Source of the DNA: a marine gamma proteobacterium HTCC2080
Lineage (GTDB): Bacteria; Pseudomonadota; Gammaproteobacteria; Pseudomonadales; Halieaceae
DNA length: 64,000 bases
Assembly: GCA_000169115.1 (NCBI GenBank)
Contig: AAVV01000012.1
Coordinates: 1 to 64,000 of the forward strand
Direction of reading: 5' to 3'
Numbering within the stretch: the stretch's first letter is position 1; every line of letters begins with the position of its first letter. Positions 9,687-18,143 of the stretch are shown here, piece after piece. Made by a program: the position numbers and the translations under genes. The notes below the pieces were generated by a model. That model was not told the DNA's origin, searched no databases, and was given only the letters and a program-made list of their open reading frames with translations.

Positions 9687-10463
9687 TTATCGGAATTCAG
9701 CGAGGCGCTCTGCAGTGTCTAGAATATCGGTGTACTCAGTCTCCAGCTCTTTAGCAAGCGCTTGTTCAATAGCATGCCCCTGCTGACTCATGCGATACAG
9801 GTCTTTCATTGCAGCTACCCCAGCACGAGAGTTACTAGAAATTTGACGAACCCGGTTAGCCACAAGCTCGTCGAGCTCAGCTACTGTGGGTACCGAATTG
9901 TTAACCAACCCTAGTCTTTCAGCTTCCTCCCCTCTGACCACTCGCCCAGTGAAAGACAGCTCACGAGCCCTACGAAGCCCTATCGCTTGAGCCAATGTTT
10001 GAGACATACCCCAGGTTGGACGCAAGCCAAATCGGGTGTGCGTATCGCCAAATTTTGTCGCGTCGGTAGTGAACATAAAATCGCAGTGCAGTGCCAGCTC
10101 AAGAGCTCCAGTGAAGCAAGCACCATGCACACTGGCGATGACCGGGATATCGGCCTTACGAATGGCAGAACAGGCTTGCTTAGCCGGTTCGTCGAAGAGA
10201 TCTCCAATGCGACCATAGGCTGGCTCGATATCTTGTAGAACCTTGAGATCAACGCCCGCAGAAAATGCGCGCCCCTCCCCTTTTAAAACCACGGCACAAA
10301 CCCCCTCGTCTGCGCTGGCCTGTGAGACCAACTGGGCAACGCCACTGAGCATCTCCGGATGGAGGGCATTCATGGCGTCCGGTCGGTTAAAGCTGAGGGT
10401 TAGAACATCTTCGTTAATTTGCGCTAACAGCTTGTTTGTCGTGGGTTGATAATTTTGAGTCAT
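9687..10463 (-). CDS. Enoyl-CoA hydratase/isomerase (crotonase) family
   Basis: About 258 residues of the crotonase fold. GEGRAFSAGVDLKVL and HGACFTGALELALHCD form the oxyanion-hole regions, and the glutamate of GALEL matches the first catalytic Glu of enoyl-CoA hydratase. In the second catalytic segment the classical P-E-I is replaced by DTHTRFG, so the second glutamate appears to be missing and ordinary hydration is doubtful. It may act as an isomerase or thioesterase-like crotonase. I prefer the ATG at 10463; a longer reading starts at 10505 without a ribosome site. Confidence 0.85.
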   Translation of the reverse strand: MTQNYQPTTNKLLAQINEDVLTLSFNRPDAMNALHPEMLSGVAQLVSQASADEGVCAVVLKGEGRAFSAGVDLKVLQDIEPAYGRIGDLFDEPAKQACSAIRKADIPVIASVHGACFTGALELALHCDFMFTTDATKFGDTHTRFGLRPTWGMSQTLAQAIGLRRARELSFTGRVVRGEEAERLGLVNNSVPTVAELDELVANRVRQISSNSRAGVAAMKDLYRMSQQGHAIEQALAKELETEYTDILDTAERLAEFR

Positions 10464-10766
10464 AAAATTTCTCTGTTTGTGAATAAACGATGAACCCGGT
10501 TTCATTGTTAAACGGTCTGCTACCAGCTCTGATACATATGCTTGTCAAAGCCTAGTTACTTACAACATGCTGGCTTAACCCTTGCTATCGGCTGCCGCTA
10601 TGGATTTTTCGGTGAGGTACCATAGCGTCCTACTATTATTTAGCCCTGGGCTGCTGCATTTCGCTGGCCTAGGCATCTCTTATAGAGAGCGCACCTTTTC
10701 AGCTCTGCGACACTTCATTGTGTACAGACCCATCGCCTTGAAGGACGCCAGCGGAGGTTATCTGCA
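10464..10766. other. Non-coding gap
   Basis: About 0.3 kb between the crotonase start and the end of the AraC-type regulator. No feature recognised. Confidence 0.35.
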
Positions 10767-11774
10767 TTAGGGTCGTGTCTGCTGCCGGTAAGCGCTGGGG
10801 GTCATCCCGCGCCAGCGTAAAAATGCCCTGCGAAAATTGACAGTTTCTGAGTATTCCAGCAAGTGAGCAATCTCACCAACGGCCAAATCGGTTTTGGTTA
10901 AATACTCAGAAGCCAACAGGTTTCTCACTTCCTCTAAGATCGATCTAAACGTATTCGACTCCCGTGAGAGATGCCGCCGCAATGTGCGTTCACTCATGTA
11001 AAGGCTATCTGCCACCCCAGCAATGCTGGGAAACTGGCCTGCAGACTGAATAAGAAGGCGCCGTACTTCGGATGTTATTTTTTCAGCACGCCCAAGGCCG
11101 CGTAACATTTCTTCACACTGTTGATGAAATACAACGTATTGAGAGGGATCCGAGGTCCTGACTGGCGTGTCTAGGGCATGAGCTGGCAGATATAGCTGAC
11201 TGTACTGACAGTCGAAAGCGACATCGACATTGAGCGCAAATTTATAAGACGCAGAGTGCGCCGGTTTAGGAAATGCAAACTGCAGCTCTGCCCCTTGAAT
11301 CTGACCGCGGTAAAGCGAGCTCCCAGTCACACTGAGCTGGGCAAAGCATAGCTCGGTCACGGGTCTAATATGCTCAGGCGCCGTCGATAACACGCCCAGG
11401 CGCAATAAAAGCCCCCCGTTATGTTCGTGAGCCTCCCACTGAGGGAGCGAAAAAGCCTTCCCGTATCGCAACAAAAGCAAGATTGATTCTCTGAGATTTG
11501 CACAAGTCATTAATGCAAAACCAAGCGTACCGTAGCTGGTGATATCGACGCTCCGCCCGAGTCTCATAGCAAAACTGGGGTCTTTTGTGAGTTCGATCGC
11601 TGTCATCAATAAAATAACCGAATCGAAACCATTAAATGCCGGATGTGCTGAGTTGGCGGTAGACCAACCTTTAGCAGCCGCTCTTTTAAAAAATTTATCG
11701 GGCATCACACCTGATTTTTTGAGCTCTGCAAGTAACTGCTCGTAAAGGTCTAGCTGAAGTCGAGTTGGTGTCAA
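10767..11774 (-). CDS. AraC-family transcriptional regulator
   Basis: 335 residues. The N-terminal two thirds is the arabinose-binding-like ligand domain seen in OruR/ArgR-type regulators (SYGTLGFALMTCANLRESI). The C-terminal about 100 residues form the double helix-turn-helix: SLYMSERTLRRHLSRES, then the AraC signature around IAHLLEYSETVNFRRAFLRW and TPSAYR. It likely controls the divergent MFS gene 0.2 kb away, or the fatty-acid genes downstream. Start is TTG at 11774 with GGGG seven bases before it. Confidence 0.9.
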   Translation of the reverse strand: MTPTRLQLDLYEQLLAELKKSGVMPDKFFKRAAAKGWSTANSAHPAFNGFDSVILLMTAIELTKDPSFAMRLGRSVDITSYGTLGFALMTCANLRESILLLLRYGKAFSLPQWEAHEHNGGLLLRLGVLSTAPEHIRPVTELCFAQLSVTGSSLYRGQIQGAELQFAFPKPAHSASYKFALNVDVAFDCQYSQLYLPAHALDTPVRTSDPSQYVVFHQQCEEMLRGLGRAEKITSEVRRLLIQSAGQFPSIAGVADSLYMSERTLRRHLSRESNTFRSILEEVRNLLASEYLTKTDLAVGEIAHLLEYSETVNFRRAFLRWRGMTPSAYRQQTRP

Positions 11775-11992
11775 GTACTAGCCCCATAAACTACCACCAG
11801 CATCGAGTCGCGGGCGGTCACCATACATGGCCGAATATGATTCGGCTCAATTCGCAAACCACTATACTGTGGATAGGCCCACGCTGGAAACACACGTAGC
11901 CGTCTGCGGGTGATACCCTCATTGAAAACATGCTCCCGAGGCTTGGGATTGGTTGCCTCGCCGAGTCAGCATTAGAGATCAGGCCAGCCGCC

Positions 11993-13270
11993 ATGACGAT
12001 ACCGCCTCCACTTGCAGGTTCTCGCACCACGATAACCTTACTGCTCCTCGCCTATGCCCTGTCCATGTGCGACAGGATGGTCTTGTCAATCCTGTTCCCA
12101 GATATAAAAACTGAGTTTGGTTTGAGTGACACTCAGCTCGGGTTGTTAGGTGGCATCTCATTCGCCCTGTTTTACGCCACAATGGGGCTTCCTATCGCGC
12201 GCCTGTCCGATCAGTACAGCCGCAAGTGGATCGTGATCATAAGCCTCATCATATTTTCGCTAATGACTGTCTTGAGCGGTTTAGCCGCTGGCTTTGTCAG
12301 CCTCCTGATATTACGCATTGGCGTGGGCATTGGTGAGGCGGGAGTGAACCCCGCAAGCCACTCTATTATTGCTGACTACTTTCCGCCACAACGCCGGGCT
12401 TTTGCTATGGCCACGCTAATGCTAGGTGCAAGCATCGGCATGATACTGGGCTTTGTCCTGGGTGGTTCGATCGCCGAGGCCCACGGTTGGCGCACAGCCC
12501 TCATAGCGGTAGGCGCTCCGGGGATGCTCCTCGCCCTTGTCATGGCGAAACTTTTGATCGAACCCCGTCGAGGCACCTTTGAGGCTCATAGCGGCGCACC
12601 GTCGCCGCCAATACGAACCACCGCTGTGGCCATGTGGTCCAACAAGGCCATGCGCCATCTAATAGCGGGCGCAGTGGTCGCTGGATTGTTGGGCTATGGA
12701 TTAACGCAATGGTTACCCACCTTTTTTAGCCGACAGCACGACCTAGGCCAGTCCCAGACCGGGCTTTTAATGGCCGGCATTTTTGGCATCCCCGGAGCAC
12801 TGGGGGCGCTGGCTGCGGGCAAACTGTTCGACCGACTTGCTGTGCGTGGTTTCCAATACGGAATGCGAATGCTGGCTGTTATACCGTTCGTTACGCTCCC
12901 GTTTTTTATCATGGGGCTACTGGCAGATGACCTCACCACGGCAGTCCTGCTGTTCATTATTCCGGGCTTCGCCGGCAATTATGCGCTGGGTCCGACTCTG
13001 GCCATGATACAAACCCTGTCGCCGGTGAACATGCGAGCGGTTTCCGCAGCGATCAAAATGTTGTTCCTCAATCTCATAGGCCTGGGCTTGGGCCCCCTAC
13101 TGGTCGGTGCTATTAGTGATGTCCTAGCGCCGCGGTACGGTGATGATGCTTTGGGTATTGCACTGGCCTATTTCACCCTAGTGGGTCTGTGGGGGTCTTA
13201 CCATTTTTGGCTTTGCGCCCGAGCTTTAGCCGAAAATCAAGTAACTGATCACCATCGCACAGGCACATAG
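11993..13270 (+). CDS. MFS transporter (spinster-like)
   Basis: About 425 residues with twelve predicted membrane segments. The N-terminal helix YALSMCDRMVLSILFPDIK is typical of the spinster-like branch of the major facilitator superfamily, and the loop 2-3 motif IARLSDQYSRKW is the MFS motif A region. GIGEAGVNPASHSIIADYFPP is also typical. The substrate is unknown; many relatives lie in catabolic clusters of marine bacteria. It is divergent from the AraC regulator, which may control it. I prefer ATG at 11993, ten residues before TM1; an in-frame ATG at 11930 would add 21 residues. Confidence 0.85.
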   Translation: MTIPPPLAGSRTTITLLLLAYALSMCDRMVLSILFPDIKTEFGLSDTQLGLLGGISFALFYATMGLPIARLSDQYSRKWIVIISLIIFSLMTVLSGLAAGFVSLLILRIGVGIGEAGVNPASHSIIADYFPPQRRAFAMATLMLGASIGMILGFVLGGSIAEAHGWRTALIAVGAPGMLLALVMAKLLIEPRRGTFEAHSGAPSPPIRTTAVAMWSNKAMRHLIAGAVVAGLLGYGLTQWLPTFFSRQHDLGQSQTGLLMAGIFGIPGALGALAAGKLFDRLAVRGFQYGMRMLAVIPFVTLPFFIMGLLADDLTTAVLLFIIPGFAGNYALGPTLAMIQTLSPVNMRAVSAAIKMLFLNLIGLGLGPLLVGAISDVLAPRYGDDALGIALAYFTLVGLWGSYHFWLCARALAENQVTDHHRTGT

Positions 13271-13666
13271 GCCCGCCTACTTGAGTAACCAGTAAATTTC
13301 TATGAGCATCAAAACAGGGCCTATCGCCCTATCATCCTGACCCAGAGTCGCCCACACTCCGAACAGCAGCATTGTTGATGTGCTGAAATCTATTCACAAG
13401 GATCGTGCCAACGGAAATCATTTGCGGCCAGTTATGACGACACAATTTTGCCAGCAGTCTCGCAGCAACAACTAAAGTCGCTGCCCTGTGATTTACCAAC
13501 ATATAGAAGGCAGGCTCGCTATCGGCACTTTAAATTTGGCCGAATAGGATTCTATTTTTCCAGTGATGCTCTCTAGACTGGCGAACTGAAACAGCAACAG
13601 GGTTTACCCGAAGATGCTCCAGAAAAAAGGATCTGTAACATCGTCAATTCCAGAGTGGCAGCCGTT
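13271..13666. other. Non-coding gap
   Basis: Between the MFS gene and the beta-propeller gene, both on the plus strand. A short GGGC/GCCC hairpin lies near 13316-13332 but lacks a T-tract. Nothing else recognised. Confidence 0.35.
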
Positions 13667-15619
13667 ATGAAAAAGATTTTTCTGATAGCCACAGTAATCG
13701 GCATAGCCGGCTTTACGATCAACCTACTTTTTTTGGGTGACAGGGCGCACAACCCGAGAATTTTTACTGCTCCCGAAAAAACCCAGTGGCGGCCAATGGG
13801 CGCCCGGGTTACTGGACAGCACGGCTACGACATCATTCCAGAGCCCACAAAGTGGAATGCGATTCACGTAGGCGTGGCCAATTCGGACAGCGTTTGGGGC
13901 GTTGCAGCACCGATGTTTGAGCTGGATTGGGTCGCGGAACCAAGCTACTTCATCGGCAACGGTCCCCTCTTTGATAACCAGGGCAACCTGTACTTCAGTC
14001 CTCAGTTTTATCACGGTGAGCGTGTGGTGCTGGTGTCACTCGACGCCAAAACGGGGGCGCGGCGCTGGGCGTTACCGGCTGACGAAAACATTCAGACCAG
14101 CAGCCCTGCTTTTATTTTGAATGATCCCGAAAATTTGGATTCACAAATACTTTATATCGTGGGCTATGACCGTATTGCCGCACTGAGACCCGATGGTTCT
14201 AAAATTTGGAGTCGATCTACAGGCCTAAAACTCACGGCGAAGGAGCTGCTCAACACAGACAACAAAAAGTTCCACAGTCTCAACTACCACCCGGCCACCG
14301 ATTCTTTAATCACGGTCACCAAGACAGGAGCGTTATTTGCCTTTGACCGAAAAACAGGCCATTCCATAGCGCCCATCGGACAGCTCCCCGGTGCACCTGC
14401 GATCAGCGGCAAGGGTACAAAGATACCCGAATTCATTCTCGATAGAGTCGATCCATTAATGGACGCCGCTTTTGGAAAAACCGATGCCGGTTTGAGTTTA
14501 TTTTCCTCGGCGGTGAGCTATATCTATGGCGGTGGCGGCGTCGTCACCAACTACTTCAGCATTGATCCAGACAGTAGCCGCATCTACATGGCAGCTACTG
14601 CCCCAGATGCCGAAGACGGTACGATCGATGGCAAATCTGAACTGGGCGCAATTTACGCCCTTAACCTAGTCAACAATAATCATGGCCTCGAGTTTCAGGT
14701 ATTGGCTCGCGCCGTGTTTCAAGGTGGGACGGGCTCTACGCCGGCGCTGAGTGCAGACGGTCACCGCCTGTATGTTTCAGACAACGAGGGGCACGTTATT
14801 GCCCTCAACAGCGAGCTCGACGAAATATGGCGGGTCGACGTTGGGGAGCCTTTAGTGGGCTCCATCACAGTATCGCCCGACAACCACGAACTGTATGCCG
14901 TCACTGCCAATGACGTCATCCAACTCATTGACCACGGAGAATACGGCAACCGAGCTTGGACTGCAGAACTTAACGGTTTTGACGGCTATGCCAATGTGGA
15001 CACACAATCTAACGCCCTCACAGCTACCGTCACTGCCAATGGCGTCGTCATTATGATGGGTGGTGGAAAATCGCTCTTGGGCCGCACCATTATGCTGCAC
15101 ACGGGCATGGGTTTACTGGACCGTGAAACCGGTAAGCTGCGCTACTTTGCCGAGGGCCGGGAGGATTCTTTGGCGATGAGTGTCGTCGCACCTGATGGTA
15201 GCTTATACGTGGCCCATTCACCCTTGCGCCGAGCGGTGGGTAAGGCTATTTATCCAGACTTAACCCCGAAGATGACGGGCGGCATCGCCCGTTTTAAACC
15301 GATTCGCCTCGACCTTCTTGCCCGGGACGCCGTTTGTGCCGCCGAGGCACGCAGTGCTAACACCAGCCAGCTAGACAAGGTCACCGAGCTCACTGCTATA
15401 AACACCGATATACGACAGATTCAGGTATTAATGACCCAAGCCAATGGCGCTGTCGAGATGGCAGTAAACGAGGGCGATATGTCACGGGAGACCGCAAGCA
15501 CGCTGCGCTCAATGCTGAACCAGATCACCGCAACACCACTCACCACCGAGACACTGGCTGCAGCACACGCACAACTTGTAAATGCCTGCGGTCTGCTAGA
15601 TTCAACACCTCAACAATGA
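13667..15619 (+). CDS. Secreted PQQ-like beta-propeller protein
   Basis: About 650 residues. An N-terminal signal or membrane anchor (KKIFLIATVIGIAGFTINLLFL) is followed by repeated propeller blades, for example LVSLDAKTGARRWAL, LFAFDRKTGHSI, and GSTPALSADGHRLYVSDNEG with VIALNSELDEIWRVDVG. These D-x-x-T-G-x-x-x-W type repeats are those of PQQ-binding-like propellers. Whether it binds PQQ is not visible. The C-terminal about 100 residues are helical. It probably works in the periplasm. The gene begins an all-plus run with two DUF3604 genes and a flavin monooxygenase, which suggests a shared pathway. ATG at 13667 is chosen; an in-frame GTG lies at 13655. Confidence 0.8.
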   Translation: MKKIFLIATVIGIAGFTINLLFLGDRAHNPRIFTAPEKTQWRPMGARVTGQHGYDIIPEPTKWNAIHVGVANSDSVWGVAAPMFELDWVAEPSYFIGNGPLFDNQGNLYFSPQFYHGERVVLVSLDAKTGARRWALPADENIQTSSPAFILNDPENLDSQILYIVGYDRIAALRPDGSKIWSRSTGLKLTAKELLNTDNKKFHSLNYHPATDSLITVTKTGALFAFDRKTGHSIAPIGQLPGAPAISGKGTKIPEFILDRVDPLMDAAFGKTDAGLSLFSSAVSYIYGGGGVVTNYFSIDPDSSRIYMAATAPDAEDGTIDGKSELGAIYALNLVNNNHGLEFQVLARAVFQGGTGSTPALSADGHRLYVSDNEGHVIALNSELDEIWRVDVGEPLVGSITVSPDNHELYAVTANDVIQLIDHGEYGNRAWTAELNGFDGYANVDTQSNALTATVTANGVVIMMGGGKSLLGRTIMLHTGMGLLDRETGKLRYFAEGREDSLAMSVVAPDGSLYVAHSPLRRAVGKAIYPDLTPKMTGGIARFKPIRLDLLARDAVCAAEARSANTSQLDKVTELTAINTDIRQIQVLMTQANGAVEMAVNEGDMSRETASTLRSMLNQITATPLTTETLAAAHAQLVNACGLLDSTPQQ

Positions 15620-16034
15620 CTTATACGTGCAGGTCACTTCACGCTGAGTCAATCGCTTAACCCATAGCTGACTTCTAGCGGTTGCTACGCTATGTCCTCG
15701 AAGAACTCTGAGGTCGATTAGGCCAAGGACGGCCCCGCGCCGCTGCCGAAAGACCCGCCACCAGACTGACATAACCCCGATTTACACCGACAGTTACGGC
15801 GGCTTAGCACGCACAACTCTTGCCTTTACTATTTGTGGCATGCTGCTCTGAAGGTGAGTGAAAAAATGTCCGAAGATGATTCCTGCGCCACATGCCGACG
15901 GCACTATCTTGGGGGCGAGTTAACAATGAGGCTAAACACATCAAAACGACCTTCAGCCTCAGAAAATCCATCAGAATAAATTGCCCAAGCAACCGAATTC
16001 AGCGACAAAGTAATGAGGATGGCACGAGAGCAAA
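15620..16034. other. Non-coding gap
   Basis: Between the propeller gene and the first DUF3604 gene. No gene, hairpin with T-tract or repeat was recognised. Confidence 0.35.
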
Positions 16035-18077
16035 ATGCTAAAGAAAATTGCCCTAGTGATCACCATAGTATTACTCGCAAGTCTTGGCTTCATAACGGCT
16101 AAAGTTGTGCTTCCATTACAAGCATCAGCCGAGAAAAATGGGCCCACCACCGCTGCTCGTGATTATGCCCTGCAAGACAACAACCGACTTACGCTGCCAC
16201 GAGCAAAGAGCCACGCTTACCAACCCTCCCCCGATCCCAATAAAAATTTATATTGGGGCGAACTACATATTCACACTCGGGAAAGTTTCGATGCCACGTT
16301 ATTTGGTAATACGCTGAGCATCGAAGATGCCTACCGTTTCGCCATGGGGGAAACGCTGAAAACTGCAGGCGGCGAAGCAATGCAGCTGAGTCGCCCTTTA
16401 GACTTTGTGGCGATCACTGATCATGCCGAAGGCTTTGGTACACGCACCCATTGCCAAGAGACTGGACTCTCTCTTTCTGAACGCGCGGCCTGCTGGCTGG
16501 CAAACGAACCCAACCCAATGATCTTTAGGTTACTGGTTGATCGTGTCCGAGGCGCTGAAATTATCGGCGACCCTTCGAAGCCTGCTGGCGTATACCAACA
16601 AACCCAGCGTACCTCGCCAAAACCAGGCTCGTTTCCTACTTGCAGATTTGGGCATGGAAGTCTTGAGCGCTGTCAGAGAAATGCAAAAACTGATTGGGCT
16701 AAGTATATCGAACTGGCCAATCAATATAATGTTCCCGGGGAGCTCACTACACTGATTGGCTACGAATTTTCTCCAGGTCTTCCGGCTCAAGGCAAACACC
16801 ATCGCAATATCATTTTTCGCACCGAAACCGTGCCTGAGCGAGCAATCTCAAGCCTTGATGTTCCCAACGCCATCACGCTTTGGCAGGGGCTTGAGGCCAC
16901 CTGCAGCGGAGATTGCGATTTCCTCACAATGCCCCACAACCCCAATAAGGCCTGGGGCCTGACCTACTCGCCCTACACTTGGGATGGACAGGCCTATACC
17001 AAGAATGACTGGCGGCTGCGTCAAAAATACGAACCACAGGTCGAAATATTTCAGGTAAAAGGCGCACAGGAATGTGCGCTAGGCGTTGGCGCCACCGATG
17101 AAGAATGCGCCTTCGAACAGGTACTTGATCCATGCCAACCCGGAGAAACAACCGGCTGCGCTTTTAAAACGGGATTCGTTCGGCAGGGCCTTAAAGTCGG
17201 CTTGGAACTCGAACAGAGCCTGGGTTTTAATCCATTGCAAACGGGCTTTATTGCCGCAACTGACAGCCACAACTCAAACCCTGGTGATGTAGAAGAGTGG
17301 GATTTTCCCGGCGCAGTGGGCGCCGTCACATCTTCGGCAACACGGCGTTTACGCTACAACTCAGAGAGCGCCGACTACCAGTCGACGCTTAAATTTCATA
17401 CATCCGGAGGGCTGGCGGCGGTGTGGGCCCCAGAAAATACTCGTGAAGCTGTTTTCGATGCCCTCGTCCGCCGTGAAACGTATGCAACATCGGGGCCCCG
17501 CATAGCCCTGCGCTTTTACGCTGGCTGGAATATTGATCCGAGTGTGACCTCAGATCCCAATGCTATTGAATCACTCAGCGATAATGCCGTGCCCATGGGC
17601 GGCGTACTTAAAATTCCGGCAAGTGAAGCAACTAACCAGAAAAACGCGTCTCCACAGTTTTATGTTTGGGCCACCCAGGATGCCATGGATGCACCCTTAC
17701 AAAGACTACAAATAATCAAGGGCTGGATCGACAAACAGGGAAAAACTCACGAACGCGTGGTAGATATAGCGTGCGCTGACGGCGCATCTGTTGATCCCTC
17801 CAATCAGCGCTGCCCAGATAACAACGCAAGCGTTGATCTCAACAACTGTAGCTTTAGCATCGACTCAGGTGCCAGTGAGTTGAAGACACTGTGGCAGGAC
17901 CCCCACTACAACCCAGAGCAGAGCGCTTTTTACTATGTCCGTGCTCTGATGAACCCAACCTGCAGGTGGTCTACCTATGATGCTATTCGCCTCAATCAAC
18001 CACCCAGTCCACACGTTCCCAGCACGATTCAGGAGCGTGCATGGAGCAGCCCTATTTGGATAAGCTCTAATGACTAA
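16035..18077 (+). CDS. DUF3604 protein with PHP-like metal motifs (copy A)
   Basis: 680 residues with an N-terminal signal or anchor (LALVITIVLL-like, residues 4-25). It carries the DUF3604 start WGELHIHT (His78, His80) followed by SFDA, then ITDHAEG (Asp129, His130), MPHNPNKAWG, and ATDSHNSNPG. The order HxH, DH, H and DSH is that of PHP-superfamily metallohydrolases, so I infer a metal-dependent hydrolase exported from the cytoplasm. It contains clustered cysteines absent from copy B. The C-terminal ETYATSGPRI, CPDNN and IQERAWSSPIW motifs are shared with copy B. Substrate unknown. Signal peptide and surroundings suggest periplasmic substrate processing. Confidence 0.85.
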   Translation: MLKKIALVITIVLLASLGFITAKVVLPLQASAEKNGPTTAARDYALQDNNRLTLPRAKSHAYQPSPDPNKNLYWGELHIHTRESFDATLFGNTLSIEDAYRFAMGETLKTAGGEAMQLSRPLDFVAITDHAEGFGTRTHCQETGLSLSERAACWLANEPNPMIFRLLVDRVRGAEIIGDPSKPAGVYQQTQRTSPKPGSFPTCRFGHGSLERCQRNAKTDWAKYIELANQYNVPGELTTLIGYEFSPGLPAQGKHHRNIIFRTETVPERAISSLDVPNAITLWQGLEATCSGDCDFLTMPHNPNKAWGLTYSPYTWDGQAYTKNDWRLRQKYEPQVEIFQVKGAQECALGVGATDEECAFEQVLDPCQPGETTGCAFKTGFVRQGLKVGLELEQSLGFNPLQTGFIAATDSHNSNPGDVEEWDFPGAVGAVTSSATRRLRYNSESADYQSTLKFHTSGGLAAVWAPENTREAVFDALVRRETYATSGPRIALRFYAGWNIDPSVTSDPNAIESLSDNAVPMGGVLKIPASEATNQKNASPQFYVWATQDAMDAPLQRLQIIKGWIDKQGKTHERVVDIACADGASVDPSNQRCPDNNASVDLNNCSFSIDSGASELKTLWQDPHYNPEQSAFYYVRALMNPTCRWSTYDAIRLNQPPSPHVPSTIQERAWSSPIWISSND

Positions 18078-18143
18078 TTGTAAAACCGGCACACATTGCC
18101 GATGCGACTCTGCACCTTTCCCAGCGATAGGGAGCATAAGTCT

